From Brevibacterium marinum (GTDB lineage: Bacteria > Actinomycetota > Actinomycetes > Actinomycetales > Brevibacteriaceae), in NCBI RefSeq assembly GCF_011927955.1, contig NZ_JAATJN010000001.1, forward strand, positions 806,001 through 870,000: 64,000 nt of DNA, given 5' to 3'. The position numbers were made by a program, and so were the translations under genes. The notes under the pieces were generated by a model, which searched no databases, was not told where the DNA came from, and was given only the letters and a program-made list of their open reading frames with translations. Position 1 is the first letter of the stretch. The number at the start of each line of letters is the position of its first letter. This document shows positions 42,828 to 52,354 of the stretch, piece by piece.

Positions 42828-43933
42828 TGAGTCGTAACGTCGAATCATGGCAGTCGGATGGTTCAACATGGGCGGCCCGGGGGCCGAGGTCTCTTCGGGG
42901 CGCTGCTCGGAATCGGCGGGGGCTCTGCGCGGCCGCGATCGCTGCCCTCCTGCTGCCCCTGGCCGCTTGTGGCACCGAAGCGGGCTCCGGCGGAGGCGCA
43001 GCGGCCTCGTCGACGTCGACACCATCTCGGATCATCGCCGATCGTGTCCTCAAGGTCAGCGATGTTCACGAAGAGACTGGTATGACGCTGCTGGAAGGAC
43101 CGACCTTCGATGGGGAGGGCCGATTGCATGTCGTCGATGTGACTGCTCCTCCCGGTGATGGGAAGGTGATGCGAATCGACCTCGATGCCGGCGAGGTGGA
43201 GCAGGTCTACACCGATGACACCGGTGCATATACCTCAGCTCAGTGGAGTCCGCGCGATGACCGACTGTATCTCACCGACTACGCCGGAGGGCGGATTCTG
43301 AGCGTCACGGCAGACGGAGGCGACCCGCAGACGGTGTTCGAAGGCAAGGTCGACGGTCGAGTGATGCATCCCGACGACCTCACGTTCGACGACGCGGGCA
43401 ATCTCTTCGTCACTGATTCCTCGCCGACGACCTATCCGGACGCAGAGCCCTCGGGCCGGGTCGTGCGAATCGACGCCGAGACCCGCGATGCCACGGTCCT
43501 GGCTGACAATCAGCCCAACCCGAACGGGATCTCCTTCAACCTCGAGAAGGATGCGCTGTGGATCAGCCAGCTGGATGCCGACCGAATCGATCGACTCCGT
43601 CTCAACGAGGAGCGCACGAAAGTCTCGGTCGGCCATACTGCGGTCCACATCGACGGCGGAGGAGCCCAGACGGATTCGAACGCAGTCGATGCAGAGGGAA
43701 ACATCTATCAGGCAATGCACGGTCGACCCGAGATCCGAGTCCACGGGCCAGATGGGCAGCAGGTGGCCACAATCGGTGTTCCCCCGGACCACGATGGACT
43801 CGAGTCCGCGACGAACATCGCGATCAAACCGGGAACGAACGACGCCTACGCGACCGTCAGCGGGCCCGACGGCGGCTACATCTACCATTTCGAAGCCATC
43901 GGTGAGGGGATACGTCAGTCCAACGGCGGGTAA
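42827..43933 (+). CDS. SMP-30/gluconolactonase-like lipoprotein
   Basis: A 368-residue exported lipoprotein (lipobox PLAAC, Cys48 after an unusually long N-region) followed by a six-bladed beta-propeller: GMTLLEGPTFDGEGRLHVVD, HPDDLTFDDAGNLFVTD and PNGISFNLEKDALWIS are successive blades with the Glu, Asn and Asp of SMP-30-type metal sites. Members hydrolyse lactones. Translation is coupled to the Baeyer-Villiger enzyme (its ATG shares an A with that stop), so opening of the product lactone is a plausible job. The export signal is odd, since the monooxygenase is cytoplasmic; a solute-binding role is the alternative. Confidence 0.78.
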   Translation: MSRNVESWQSDGSTWAARGPRSLRGAARNRRGLCAAAIAALLLPLAACGTEAGSGGGAAASSTSTPSRIIADRVLKVSDVHEETGMTLLEGPTFDGEGRLHVVDVTAPPGDGKVMRIDLDAGEVEQVYTDDTGAYTSAQWSPRDDRLYLTDYAGGRILSVTADGGDPQTVFEGKVDGRVMHPDDLTFDDAGNLFVTDSSPTTYPDAEPSGRVVRIDAETRDATVLADNQPNPNGISFNLEKDALWISQLDADRIDRLRLNEERTKVSVGHTAVHIDGGGAQTDSNAVDAEGNIYQAMHGRPEIRVHGPDGQQVATIGVPPDHDGLESATNIAIKPGTNDAYATVSGPDGGYIYHFEAIGEGIRQSNGG

Positions 43934-44074
43934 GGGGCGAACAGTCATCTCCGGTGGAACTCGGGCATCGGCTTCTCGTCTCCCAGGGTCGAGGGACCGT
44001 TGAACTCGTCCGAACGGGACCCTATGATCAGAATCCTGAGACGACCAGTCCAATGCGTATCGGAGCCTGCCCAC

Positions 44075-45427
44075 ATGACCGCAAGACCACAGCCGGGAAC
44101 CGAGTTCGATCCCGATGACCCGGTCATCCGGGAATTGGCAGCAGGAGCGCCGACGACCTGGATCCGCAAGGATCTGCCCTCCGCCGAGGCGGTTCTGCGA
44201 GACATGGAGGTCGATCCCGAAATCATGGACCGGGCGGCCGAGCGCTTCGAGCGATTCGCCCCGTGGTTCGCCGAGGTCTTCCCTGAGACTGCAGCGGCAC
44301 AGGGGATCGTCGAATCCCCGCTCGTCCCCGCCGATGCGGCCCAGGCAGACCTCGACGAACGCCTCGGCACCGAACTGCCCGGCCGACTGTGGCTCAAACG
44401 CGATGATGCCCTTCCGATCAGCGGCTCGATCAAGGCACGTGGAGGTTTCCACGAGGTTCTCGAATACGCCGAGTCGGTCGCCGTCGACAACGGCCTTGAT
44501 CCGCACGATCCTGCGACCTGCAGTTCCGAGGAATTCCATACGCTCGCCGCAACCCACCGGATCGTCGTCGGCTCCACCGGAAACCTGGGACTGTCGATCG
44601 GGATCCTCAGTGCGGCTCTCGGCTTCGCCGCCTCGGTGCATATGTCCTCCGACGCTCGAGAGTGGAAGAAGGACCTGTTGCGCAGCCACGGTGTCGATGT
44701 CGTCGAACATGCGGGAGACTTCGTGGCAGCGGTATCGGCGGGGCGAGCGTCGGCGGAAGGCGCACCGCGGACTCATTTCGTCGACGATGAGGACTCGCGA
44801 AGCCTCTTCGCCGGCTACTCTGTCGCAGCGCTGCGGCTGAAGGAGCAGTTCGAGTCCGCTGATGTGAGCGTCGATGCCGAGCATCCGCTCGTGGTCTGCC
44901 TGCCATGCGGAATCGGCGGCGGCCCCGGTGGTGTGACCTACGGACTCAAGCGAGTCTTCGGCGACGCTGTGCACTGCGTCTTCGTCGAACCGAGCCAAGC
45001 CCCGGCCATGGTCCTCGGCGTGAGAACCGGACTCCACAGCACGATCTCGGTCGGCGACCTCGGACTCAGCGGGTCCACTGCCGCCGACGGTCTGGCCGTG
45101 GGCCGCCCCTCGCGCTTCATCGGACCGGTCATCAGCCCTCTGATCTCCGGTTTCGCCACCGTCTCGGACGACGTCATCAAAGCAGGGGTCGGTGTCCTGC
45201 ACCAGACCGAGGGAATCGATGTCGAACCCTCGGCCACCGCGGGACTGACCGTTCCCTGGCGAAGTTCGGGCCACCTCGGCGAGGGGATATGGTCCCGCGA
45301 TTCCACGCATCTGGTGTGGGTGACCGGTGGAGCCATGGTGCCCGCCGAGGATCGCGGGAATTACGTGACCGAGGGGCTGGAGCTGCTGCCGACGATCCGA
45401 GAACGGAGCCAGCCCCACGTCGACTGA
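44075..45427 (+). CDS. dsdA: D-serine ammonia-lyase
   Basis: A 450-residue PLP enzyme converting D-serine to pyruvate and ammonia. The Schiff-base lysine lies in LPISGSIKARGGFHEVLEYA. A phosphate-binding glycine loop GSTGNLGLSIG and a second loop PCGIGGGPGGVTYGLK follow. The N-terminal RFAPWFAEVFPETAAAQGII-like block matches the DsdA family, as does the length (E. coli 442). The start at ATG 44075 matches the family N-terminus; the frame is open from 44000. No DsdC-like regulator or D-serine transporter is adjacent, so it appears to stand alone. It ends against the convergent membrane-protein gene at 45428. Confidence 0.92.
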   Translation: MTARPQPGTEFDPDDPVIRELAAGAPTTWIRKDLPSAEAVLRDMEVDPEIMDRAAERFERFAPWFAEVFPETAAAQGIVESPLVPADAAQADLDERLGTELPGRLWLKRDDALPISGSIKARGGFHEVLEYAESVAVDNGLDPHDPATCSSEEFHTLAATHRIVVGSTGNLGLSIGILSAALGFAASVHMSSDAREWKKDLLRSHGVDVVEHAGDFVAAVSAGRASAEGAPRTHFVDDEDSRSLFAGYSVAALRLKEQFESADVSVDAEHPLVVCLPCGIGGGPGGVTYGLKRVFGDAVHCVFVEPSQAPAMVLGVRTGLHSTISVGDLGLSGSTAADGLAVGRPSRFIGPVISPLISGFATVSDDVIKAGVGVLHQTEGIDVEPSATAGLTVPWRSSGHLGEGIWSRDSTHLVWVTGGAMVPAEDRGNYVTEGLELLPTIRERSQPHVD

Positions 45428-48400
45428 TCAATACCCGTAGTCGTCACCGTCGACGTTGATCACAACCTTGCCGTCGACGATCTCAGCGGTGCCGTCGACC
45501 GAGAAGGTGACCGTGTCGTCGAACGTGTCCGAGTCGTCGAAGAAGGAGTCGTACTTTCCGGTCACGAAGGCCTCTCCTGTCGTCTCGGTCGTGATCGGCC
45601 AGGCGGGTCCGCCGTTCGGCCCGGTGGACTCCTCGGGGTCGTAGTACCCTCCGCCGGACGAATCGGTGCCCACGCTCACCGTCGGATACGAGGAGATCGA
45701 CCATTTGATGTTCGTCGCGTCGTAGCTCTCGGCACTGTAGGAACCGAACGGACAGCCGTCGGCCTGCGCGACGGTCTTCTTCGCGCAGCTGTCGATGAGG
45801 GTCTTGACCTGCTTGTCCACCTCGGTGCGGAACGCGTCGGTGGGCTGGGCCGCGAGCAATGCGGGCTCAGCTCCTTCCATGTCCGCATCGTCGGCGAAGA
45901 ACGCCCGGGCCTCCACCGCATCGGCGGAGACCAGATCCGTCTCTTCCGACAGACCGATCGAATACATGCCGGGAAAGGCGGGAAGCGCAAGGCCCCCTCC
46001 ATCGGTGTCGACATCGATGCCGTTGACCTTCACCGTGCTCAGGCCGGGCGTCTCAACCGAGAGGTAGAACAGTTCGGGCGCCTGCAGCTTCCACTCGTCG
46101 AAGAGGAGCGCCTTCTTGCCCACCTTGTGGAGTGAGAAGCTCGTGGTGCTCTTGCTTCCGCCGACGTCATAGCTCGCAGACACGGTTGCCGAGCTCCCGT
46201 CCACCTGGGCGTCTTCGACGGTGACGTCGTCGGGCAGGGCATTCGCGGCGCCGAGGATGTCGTTCGTCAGCAGCTGTCGCTGTTCGGAGGGCACGTCGAC
46301 ATCGGCCATCTTCAGCGCACCCTCGGCGTCCCCGTCGGAGAGCTCCGAGAAGTACTTCTCAACAGCAGCTTCGGGGCCGAACATGTGGCCGTTGACCTGA
46401 GTGACGACGATGAGAGCGGCGACGATGACGATCACTGCAGACCCGCTGACCGCACCGACCAGTGTGGCCTTCTTCTTATCGAAGGGTCTGACAGGCACCG
46501 CACCGGGAGGCAGGGGCGAGCCGGGAGGAGGGGCCGAAACGGTGCTGGAGTAGACGCCGTTCGATGCTCCGGGCATGGGGCGGGCGCGGTCGGCAGCCGA
46601 GTATGAGGACTCTGAGTAGCCTGGCGTGGGACCGGAAGCCGGTGCGCTCGCGGGCGGGTACCCGCCGGGTCCTCGACCGGCAGGATGAGGCGTGGAACCC
46701 ATGGTGCCCGGAGCCCCCGGAACAGTCGGAGCACCCGAAGCCCCCGGAGCTGATGGGGCCCTCGGAGCCCCCGGAGCTGGCGGAGTTGCTGGGGTCTGTA
46801 TGCCTGCGGTCGGTGCGACTGCGTCCGGATGGATGAGCGGAAAGCGCGGCTCGCTCATCCCCAGCGCCTGGCCCCAGTGCGGATGGACGGCACGTCCGGC
46901 GAGGAGCTTCGCGACGCCGGGGACGGTCAGCACGAGCCTCGGGCCGAGGGTCCTCGAGAGCACCTCGATGACGACGCCCCAGAGTGCGAAGACGAGGAAC
47001 GACCAGGCCAGAGGGCCGAGACCGGCGCGAGCGGTACCGGTCGCATCGAACATCGTCATTGCCGCAGCCCCTCCCTCCAGGTGGACGCGAAGCGGAACGG
47101 CCAGCACCGAGAGCAGGCCCCAGACGGCGCAGAATGCCAGTGGAATCCTCCACGCTGTGGTCCACTGATGCTTGTCCTCGCCGACTGCCGTCCAATAGGG
47201 GCGTCGAGTCACGGTGGCGACCAGCGTCGCGGCGAGGACGGCGGCGACGACGGCAAGCAGGCCGATCCACAGCTGTCCCGGTGCGTCCTGGCTGAAGATG
47301 GTCAGTGATTCCGAGAATCCGCCCGAGTCGTACCCTAAGATGTCCCCCTGCGCCGAGGCGGACACGCCGCCGAGGTGGACGAGCATCGTGAGGATCAGGC
47401 CCACATTGATGAACAGCGCGGGAATCGTCTGCCAGGGCATGTCGAAGGACAGCGGGATCACGAAGATCGCGACAACCGACAGTGCCAGGGTGCTGACGAG
47501 GAGATGAGTCCATGTCACGAGCACGGGTGGGACGATCCGGCGAAGGAATGGTGCGCCGATGGCTTCGGTGCCTTTGAAGTGCCCGGCAGACCGTGCGCAG
47601 ATGCTGGTGATGAGGATGACCAGCAACGGCAGGAAGAACGAACGGACGGTCACAGCGGAGAACTCGAGATTGATCACGCCTCCGCTCTCCGCGAGGGAGA
47701 ATCGTGATGCGAAGATGAGTTCGAGGAACAGGAGGACGAGGGCCATCGTCAGAGTCGTGATGCCGATTCGGATCCAGGTGGTCCCGCGGTTCGGGGACGG
47801 CGATCGCAGTTCGCTGCGCTTCGTGAACCACCACAGCACACCGACGACGACGGCCGTGATGAGCAGCGGAGCGCCGGAGGCGAAGAAGCTCCCGGAGACC
47901 TGGCCCATGTCGCCGGCGAGCACGTCGAATCGGAACACGGCCGAGCCGAACAGGGACAGCGCCAGCAGGACGAACGGCAGCGCATAGGCGATGCCGTCGG
48001 TGTTGAACCCGGTCTCCTCGGCAAGCGATGCGAGGCCGTCCTCGCCGATCGACGTGAGCATGGTCGAGACGATGATCGAAACGACGATGCCCGCCAGAAG
48101 TGCCAACCCCGGCGGGATCAGCGCAGAGCGCCAGGTGGCTCCCTTGGTGAGGGCCGAAAGGTGCCTCGAAGCGGTCGGTGACATCTGTGGGTGGGGAGTT
48201 AGAGGCGACTGGGGAGGTTGAGGATAGGGAATCCCCTGTGGCTGACTGCCGAGATGGGCTCCGGGCTGACCGTCCGGGTACTCGTGCTGCTGGCGACCGG
48301 AATGTCCATAGTAGGAGTCCGATGCTGGGCGATGCTGCGCATACGGCGACCCGTGAGCAGGATACGGAGAGCCTTGCCCGGGGTATGCAGAGCCCTGAAT

Positions 48401-48715
48401 CGGGTAGTGCGAGGCCTGATGCGGATAGGGGGCTTCCGCCTGTGGTCCCGAACCGTAGGGATCGGGCTGTGGTCCATCGAGATTCCATCCCGGCGCGAAT
48501 CGAGCAGTGGATTCTGTGTCGCCGACCGCCGAGCCATCCGACGCAGGCGCGGAACGCGAGGCCGAGCCATCCGACCCCGACGCCGAAGCATCTGAAGAGG
48601 CCTCGGACTCGTCCGGGTCGGCGGACGCCTCGGTGTCCTCGTGGTCTTCAGCGGCAGTGCTGCTCGACTCGTCCCCGGCTCCGTCACGGGTGGCGTCGTG
48701 AGATGAATTGCTCAT
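45428..48715 (-). CDS. Large multi-helix membrane protein of unknown function
   Basis: A 1095-residue protein. Residues 1-180 are cytoplasmic, acidic and then Pro/Gln/Tyr/Gly-rich (SAYPGQGSPYPAHGSPY). Residues about 190-610 hold roughly ten hydrophobic helices. A Pro/Ala/Gly linker (about 640-740) is followed by a further single helix (ATLVGAVSGSAVIVIVAALI). The last about 300 residues lie outside, beginning with an AAVEKYFSELSDGDAEGALK segment like DUF4878-type domains and containing two cysteines in SCAKKTVAQADGC. ATG 48715 is preferred because GAAGGA lies upstream; ATG 48733 is six codons earlier. I do not recognise a family with known function. Neighbour at 48877 is built along similar lines (Pro-rich head, one helix, external domain). 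Confidence 0.75.
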   Translation of the reverse strand: MSNSSHDATRDGAGDESSSTAAEDHEDTEASADPDESEASSDASASGSDGSASRSAPASDGSAVGDTESTARFAPGWNLDGPQPDPYGSGPQAEAPYPHQASHYPIQGSAYPGQGSPYPAHGSPYAQHRPASDSYYGHSGRQQHEYPDGQPGAHLGSQPQGIPYPQPPQSPLTPHPQMSPTASRHLSALTKGATWRSALIPPGLALLAGIVVSIIVSTMLTSIGEDGLASLAEETGFNTDGIAYALPFVLLALSLFGSAVFRFDVLAGDMGQVSGSFFASGAPLLITAVVVGVLWWFTKRSELRSPSPNRGTTWIRIGITTLTMALVLLFLELIFASRFSLAESGGVINLEFSAVTVRSFFLPLLVILITSICARSAGHFKGTEAIGAPFLRRIVPPVLVTWTHLLVSTLALSVVAIFVIPLSFDMPWQTIPALFINVGLILTMLVHLGGVSASAQGDILGYDSGGFSESLTIFSQDAPGQLWIGLLAVVAAVLAATLVATVTRRPYWTAVGEDKHQWTTAWRIPLAFCAVWGLLSVLAVPLRVHLEGGAAAMTMFDATGTARAGLGPLAWSFLVFALWGVVIEVLSRTLGPRLVLTVPGVAKLLAGRAVHPHWGQALGMSEPRFPLIHPDAVAPTAGIQTPATPPAPGAPRAPSAPGASGAPTVPGAPGTMGSTPHPAGRGPGGYPPASAPASGPTPGYSESSYSAADRARPMPGASNGVYSSTVSAPPPGSPLPPGAVPVRPFDKKKATLVGAVSGSAVIVIVAALIVVTQVNGHMFGPEAAVEKYFSELSDGDAEGALKMADVDVPSEQRQLLTNDILGAANALPDDVTVEDAQVDGSSATVSASYDVGGSKSTTSFSLHKVGKKALLFDEWKLQAPELFYLSVETPGLSTVKVNGIDVDTDGGGLALPAFPGMYSIGLSEETDLVSADAVEARAFFADDADMEGAEPALLAAQPTDAFRTEVDKQVKTLIDSCAKKTVAQADGCPFGSYSAESYDATNIKWSISSYPTVSVGTDSSGGGYYDPEESTGPNGGPAWPITTETTGEAFVTGKYDSFFDDSDTFDDTVTFSVDGTAEIVDGKVVINVDGDDYGY

Positions 48716-48876
48716 GTGTGGTCCTTCATCCATGTGTCTGCATCGATGCAGGCGAGGTCGTCCATGTGAATTGCGACTTCAGATTCATTTTGTAGTGGCA
48801 ATCCTATATTAGGATTGTGTCACCATCGATGTTGTCCGAACGGACTGAATTCGCAAAGAAGGATCGGGAGCCGCCG

Positions 48877-49845
48877 ATGAGTGTGAATCCTCCTCCGCCC
48901 GGGAGTGGCCGCGACAACGAGCGGAACGGCGACAATCAGCAAAGTCACTGGCCGAACCCCTCGGGGCACCCGTCCGGCAATGGATGGAACCAGCAGCCGG
49001 AATCAGGATGGGATCAGCAGTCCGATACTGGTTGGGGCCAGTCTGGTTGGGGTCCTCCGCAGTCGAACAACGGGTGGGGTGGTGGTTCCGCAGCGGGTCC
49101 CCCTCCTCCACAGTATCCTCGGCCGAAGCGTCCCCAGAGTGATGCCCTCCAGGCTCAGGCTGCGCAGGGACAGGGCGCACAGGGGCAGGCTGCATACGCG
49201 CAGTATGCGCAGGGCCCATATGCCGCAGCTCCGGCGACGAAACCGCGCAGTCGGAAGGGGCTCATCGCCCTGGGCGCGGTCCTCATCATCTTCGTCGGTC
49301 TCGGGATCGGATGGGGCGCGGCCACCCTGTTCGGCAACAGCTCCGATGAAGATACGGTTGCGGCACCCGCCTCCTCCGAGGCGAAGAGTCCGAGCGACGA
49401 GGCCTCCTCGAGTCAGGGCCCGTCCGAGAGCCCCGAAGCCTCCGAGTCACCGACTCTGCCGGGGGACCCGGCCGAAGCCCTCGACCAATTGGTCGACACC
49501 GATCGGCCCAGCGTCAAGTCCGACCTCAACGGGAAATGGGTGCCTCAGCTGAGCTCGAAGAAGCTGGGGCTGGAAGCCGAGGGAAAGACCTGGGAGGAGA
49601 AGGACATCCTCGCCGAGCACCAGGAGCTGCGGGAAGAGTTTCCCCGGGTGCAGCTGGTGTGGTCGGGCGACTTCTCCAGTTTCAAGGAAAACGACTTCTG
49701 GGTCACGATCGTGGGAATCGGATACGACGACCCCGAGGAGGCACTGTCCTGGTGCTCCGCGCACGGTCTCGGCGCCGATTACTGCTACGCGAAGCAGCTC
49801 AACACCTCGGGCGGCACCGAAGGCACGACCCGACTCCAGGACTGA
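48877..49845 (+). CDS. Pro/Gly/Gln-rich single-pass membrane protein
   Basis: A 322-residue protein: N-terminal 110 residues rich in Pro, Gly, Gln, Asn and Trp (QQSDTGWGQSGWGPPQSNNG), one membrane helix near residue 130 (KGLIALGAVLIIFVGLGIGW), then a Ser/Glu/Pro-rich stalk and an external domain of about 110 residues with two cysteines (LSWCSAHGLGADYCYAKQL). I do not recognise the domain. ATG 48877 fits GGGAG upstream; the frame is open from 48817. It is divergent from the 1095-residue membrane protein, and both have a sticky N-terminus plus an exported C-terminal domain, so they may work together in the envelope. Function unknown. Confidence 0.72.
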   Translation: MSVNPPPPGSGRDNERNGDNQQSHWPNPSGHPSGNGWNQQPESGWDQQSDTGWGQSGWGPPQSNNGWGGGSAAGPPPPQYPRPKRPQSDALQAQAAQGQGAQGQAAYAQYAQGPYAAAPATKPRSRKGLIALGAVLIIFVGLGIGWGAATLFGNSSDEDTVAAPASSEAKSPSDEASSSQGPSESPEASESPTLPGDPAEALDQLVDTDRPSVKSDLNGKWVPQLSSKKLGLEAEGKTWEEKDILAEHQELREEFPRVQLVWSGDFSSFKENDFWVTIVGIGYDDPEEALSWCSAHGLGADYCYAKQLNTSGGTEGTTRLQD

Positions 49846-49858
49846 ACCGCATTCCGAC

Positions 49859-51268
49859 TCAGACCCGGCGTCGGTTTCGCACCAAGTGCACGAGGATGCC
49901 GATGGCCAACCAGACCGCGCCGATGATCAGCGCCAAGGGGTTCGCGCTGACGAGGACGATGACGAGCAGGCCGGCGCCGACCACAGGGATCAGACCGTGC
50001 TTGAACCAGCTGGGTGCCTCCTCACCGCGACGTTTGACGAGGAAGTAGCCGATGACGGCGGCCTGGACGAAGATGAACGCGCTCAACGCACCGACATTGA
50101 CTATCGACGTCAGCTGGTCGAGACCATCCGCCCGAGTCGTGGCCCACCCGGCGACGACGACATTGCCGATCGCAGCGACGAGGATGCCCTTCCACGGAAC
50201 ACCGGTCCGTGTCGAGACCTCGCCGAGGAACTTCGGCACCTGACCGCTGCGGCCCATGTCCATGAGGATGCGCGAGCCCGCGGCCTGCCCGATCATCGCA
50301 GAGAAGGCAGCACCGACGGCCTTGGCCAGCGCCAGCAGCCAGTGCACCCACGCCCCGAGCGTGGCGTCGACGGCACTGTAGTAGGCCGCTCCCTCCAGTT
50401 CCGGGTCGGCCTGCAGATCGGCGGGCGAGGTCGAGGAGAGCAGGCTGCCGACCCAGGTCTGGGCGACGAAGAAGACCCCCGCGAGAATGAGGCAGAACAG
50501 GGTGGCGCGACCGACGATCTTCGGGCCGCCCTTGGCCTCCTCGGCGAATGTCGCCAGAGAGTCGAAGCCCAGATAGGACAGCACGGCGACGGACACCGCG
50601 GCGAAGACCGCAGCGATCGAGAACGTGCCCACACCGGTCAGCGGGGACAGCCAGTCGCGGCTGGGCCCATTGGCGGCCAGATAGATGACGCCGAGGACGA
50701 GGACCAATCCGAGCACGGCGACTTCGACGAGCACGACGATGGTGATGACCCGAGAGGCGATCTTCACTCCGGCGAGGTTGAGTCCGGTGGTGAGGACGAC
50801 GGCGACGCCGGTGAACAGCCACACGGGCACGCTCGGGAAGATCGAATTCAGGGCGATGCCCGTGAACAGGTATGCCACCGACGGGATGAAGAGATAGTCG
50901 AGGAGGATCATCCAACCGGCGACGAATCCGGCCCGCTTTCCGATGCCCGCCGAGGCGTAGGCGAAGACCGTTCCCGCCCGCGGAATCTCCCGCGACATGC
51001 GCATATAGCTGACCGCCGTGAACGACATGACGATCGTGGCCACAATGTAGACGAGAGCGACCGCCCCGCCCGAATTCGCGTCGAGCGTGCCGAAGACCCC
51101 GACCGCGGCCGCGGGACCGATGAAGACGAGTCCGATGAAGATGAGTTCGGTCAGGCCGATGCTGCGGCGAAGCTCGCCGGACTTCCCTGTGGCGCCGTCC
51201 GTCTTCCCCGTGGTACGGCCGGGCTTCCCTGCGGCTCCGCCCGCCGGCTCAGGGGTCGAGGAGCTCAA
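49859..51268 (-). CDS. APC superfamily amino-acid permease
   Basis: A 469-residue carrier with 12 helices of the amino acid-polyamine-organocation type. Helix 1 begins LTELIFIGLVFIGPAAAVGV with the unwound glycine region, and YMRMSREIPRAGTVFAYASA precedes helix 3. The polar, Gly/Lys-rich N-terminus (GKTDGATGKSGELRR) is a tail. The start overlaps the stop of the upstream ornithine-cyclodeaminase-like gene by four bases, so the two are one operon. Probably an amino-acid or amine importer; the partner enzyme suggests proline-, ornithine- or related substrates. Confidence 0.87.
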   Translation of the reverse strand: MSSSTPEPAGGAAGKPGRTTGKTDGATGKSGELRRSIGLTELIFIGLVFIGPAAAVGVFGTLDANSGGAVALVYIVATIVMSFTAVSYMRMSREIPRAGTVFAYASAGIGKRAGFVAGWMILLDYLFIPSVAYLFTGIALNSIFPSVPVWLFTGVAVVLTTGLNLAGVKIASRVITIVVLVEVAVLGLVLVLGVIYLAANGPSRDWLSPLTGVGTFSIAAVFAAVSVAVLSYLGFDSLATFAEEAKGGPKIVGRATLFCLILAGVFFVAQTWVGSLLSSTSPADLQADPELEGAAYYSAVDATLGAWVHWLLALAKAVGAAFSAMIGQAAGSRILMDMGRSGQVPKFLGEVSTRTGVPWKGILVAAIGNVVVAGWATTRADGLDQLTSIVNVGALSAFIFVQAAVIGYFLVKRRGEEAPSWFKHGLIPVVGAGLLVIVLVSANPLALIIGAVWLAIGILVHLVRNRRRV

Positions 51269-52197
51269 GCTCTTTCGACCAGCTTCGCGGCCACGGCCAG
51301 GTCTTCCCAGGACATCCCCGAACCCTTGAAGATGAGCGTCCGGTCCGCTTCGGCGCTGACCTCGCCGTTGCTGAACCGCTTCATCGTCACGAGTTCGTCC
51401 GCGTCGAGAGTTCCTTCGGAGATCGCGAGGACGACGTCCCCGCCCTCCCGCAGAACGGTGCTGAACTCCTCAACGATCACCATCGCCGAGGTGAATAGCT
51501 CGGCGGGCAGCTCACGGGAGTGAGGATCGTGGGAGCCGCAGGCCATGACCACGGCCCCGGGTCTGACGAGATCCGCCGAGAACAGGGGTTCGCCGGCGGT
51601 GGTGGCGGTGACGATGACGTCGGCGGCACGCAGTGCTGCGTCCACCTCGGCGGTGTGGGCCTCGAGCACCTTTCCGCGGTCACGGGCATCGGCGGTGACC
51701 TGATCGGGGGAACGGACGACGAAGGTGACATCGCCCAGTTCGACGTCGAGGACGTCGGCGATCGTGTCCGCATGCCCGACCCCCTGCGGCCCGGCTCCGA
51801 AGATCACGACGTTGACCGCCTGGGTGAACCTGTCCAGGGCCGGTTCGACCGCGGCCAAGGAGACCGCCGGGGTGCGCAGCGTCGTCAGTGCGGCACCATC
51901 GATGACGGTGCGCAGCTCGAGCGTCGTGCTGTCGTACATGAGGTACTGGGCCATGATCCGCGGCAGCCCGCGTTCGCTGTTTCCCACGGAGACGCCGACG
52001 AGCTTGACCCCGACCCAATCACCGATCTCCGAGGGCATGAAGATCATGTTCCCGGCCGAGATGTCGCTGATCGTGCGTGGAATGTCATCGCTGGGATCGA
52101 AATCGCCCGCGAGCGCCTCCCGCAGGGAAGCGACCGCCTCGGCGGGGGTCAGCGTGGCGAAGACTGCCTCGGTGTCGAGGTACCTCACTGCGTCCAT
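51265..52197 (-). CDS. Ornithine cyclodeaminase / mu-crystallin family protein
   Basis: A 310-residue NAD(P)-binding protein. The dinucleotide motif VVIFGAGPQGVGHADTI opens the Rossmann half at about residue 130, and the N-terminal half carries the catalytic-domain block WVGVKLVGVSVGNSERGLPR. Members include ornithine cyclodeaminase, L-alanine dehydrogenase and the reductase of pyrroline-2-carboxylate. The last of these fits the proline racemase-family gene 11 kb away. ATG 52197 was chosen because homology starts there; ATG 52209 is an alternative with AAGG right before it. Translation is coupled to an amino-acid permease. Confidence 0.85.
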   Translation of the reverse strand: MDAVRYLDTEAVFATLTPAEAVASLREALAGDFDPSDDIPRTISDISAGNMIFMPSEIGDWVGVKLVGVSVGNSERGLPRIMAQYLMYDSTTLELRTVIDGAALTTLRTPAVSLAAVEPALDRFTQAVNVVIFGAGPQGVGHADTIADVLDVELGDVTFVVRSPDQVTADARDRGKVLEAHTAEVDAALRAADVIVTATTAGEPLFSADLVRPGAVVMACGSHDPHSRELPAELFTSAMVIVEEFSTVLREGGDVVLAISEGTLDADELVTMKRFSNGEVSAEADRTLIFKGSGMSWEDLAVAAKLVERA

Positions 52198-52354
52198 CGG
52201 TGTGCACATCCTTCGTGATTCGGTCGTGGAACCGACCCTATGCCACCCCCGGTCGGGATGTGAATGCGGTTCAGTCCGTGTGCTGGGCAGCGAGGATGCG
52301 TGCCTCACACATCACCCTGAGCCGCGGCTTCATCCGTCACTGTGAGTCGCATTT

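Noticed and set aside
43235..45418. 727-codon open frame on the minus strand
   Set aside because: It lies antisense to the SMP-30-like and dsdA genes, lacks any recognisable domain, and its composition is the mirror of the real genes. High-GC DNA routinely leaves such frames open.
46476..48488. 670-codon frame within the large membrane protein
   Set aside because: Arg/His/Pro-rich out-of-frame reading of the same gene on the same strand; no membrane helices or domains.
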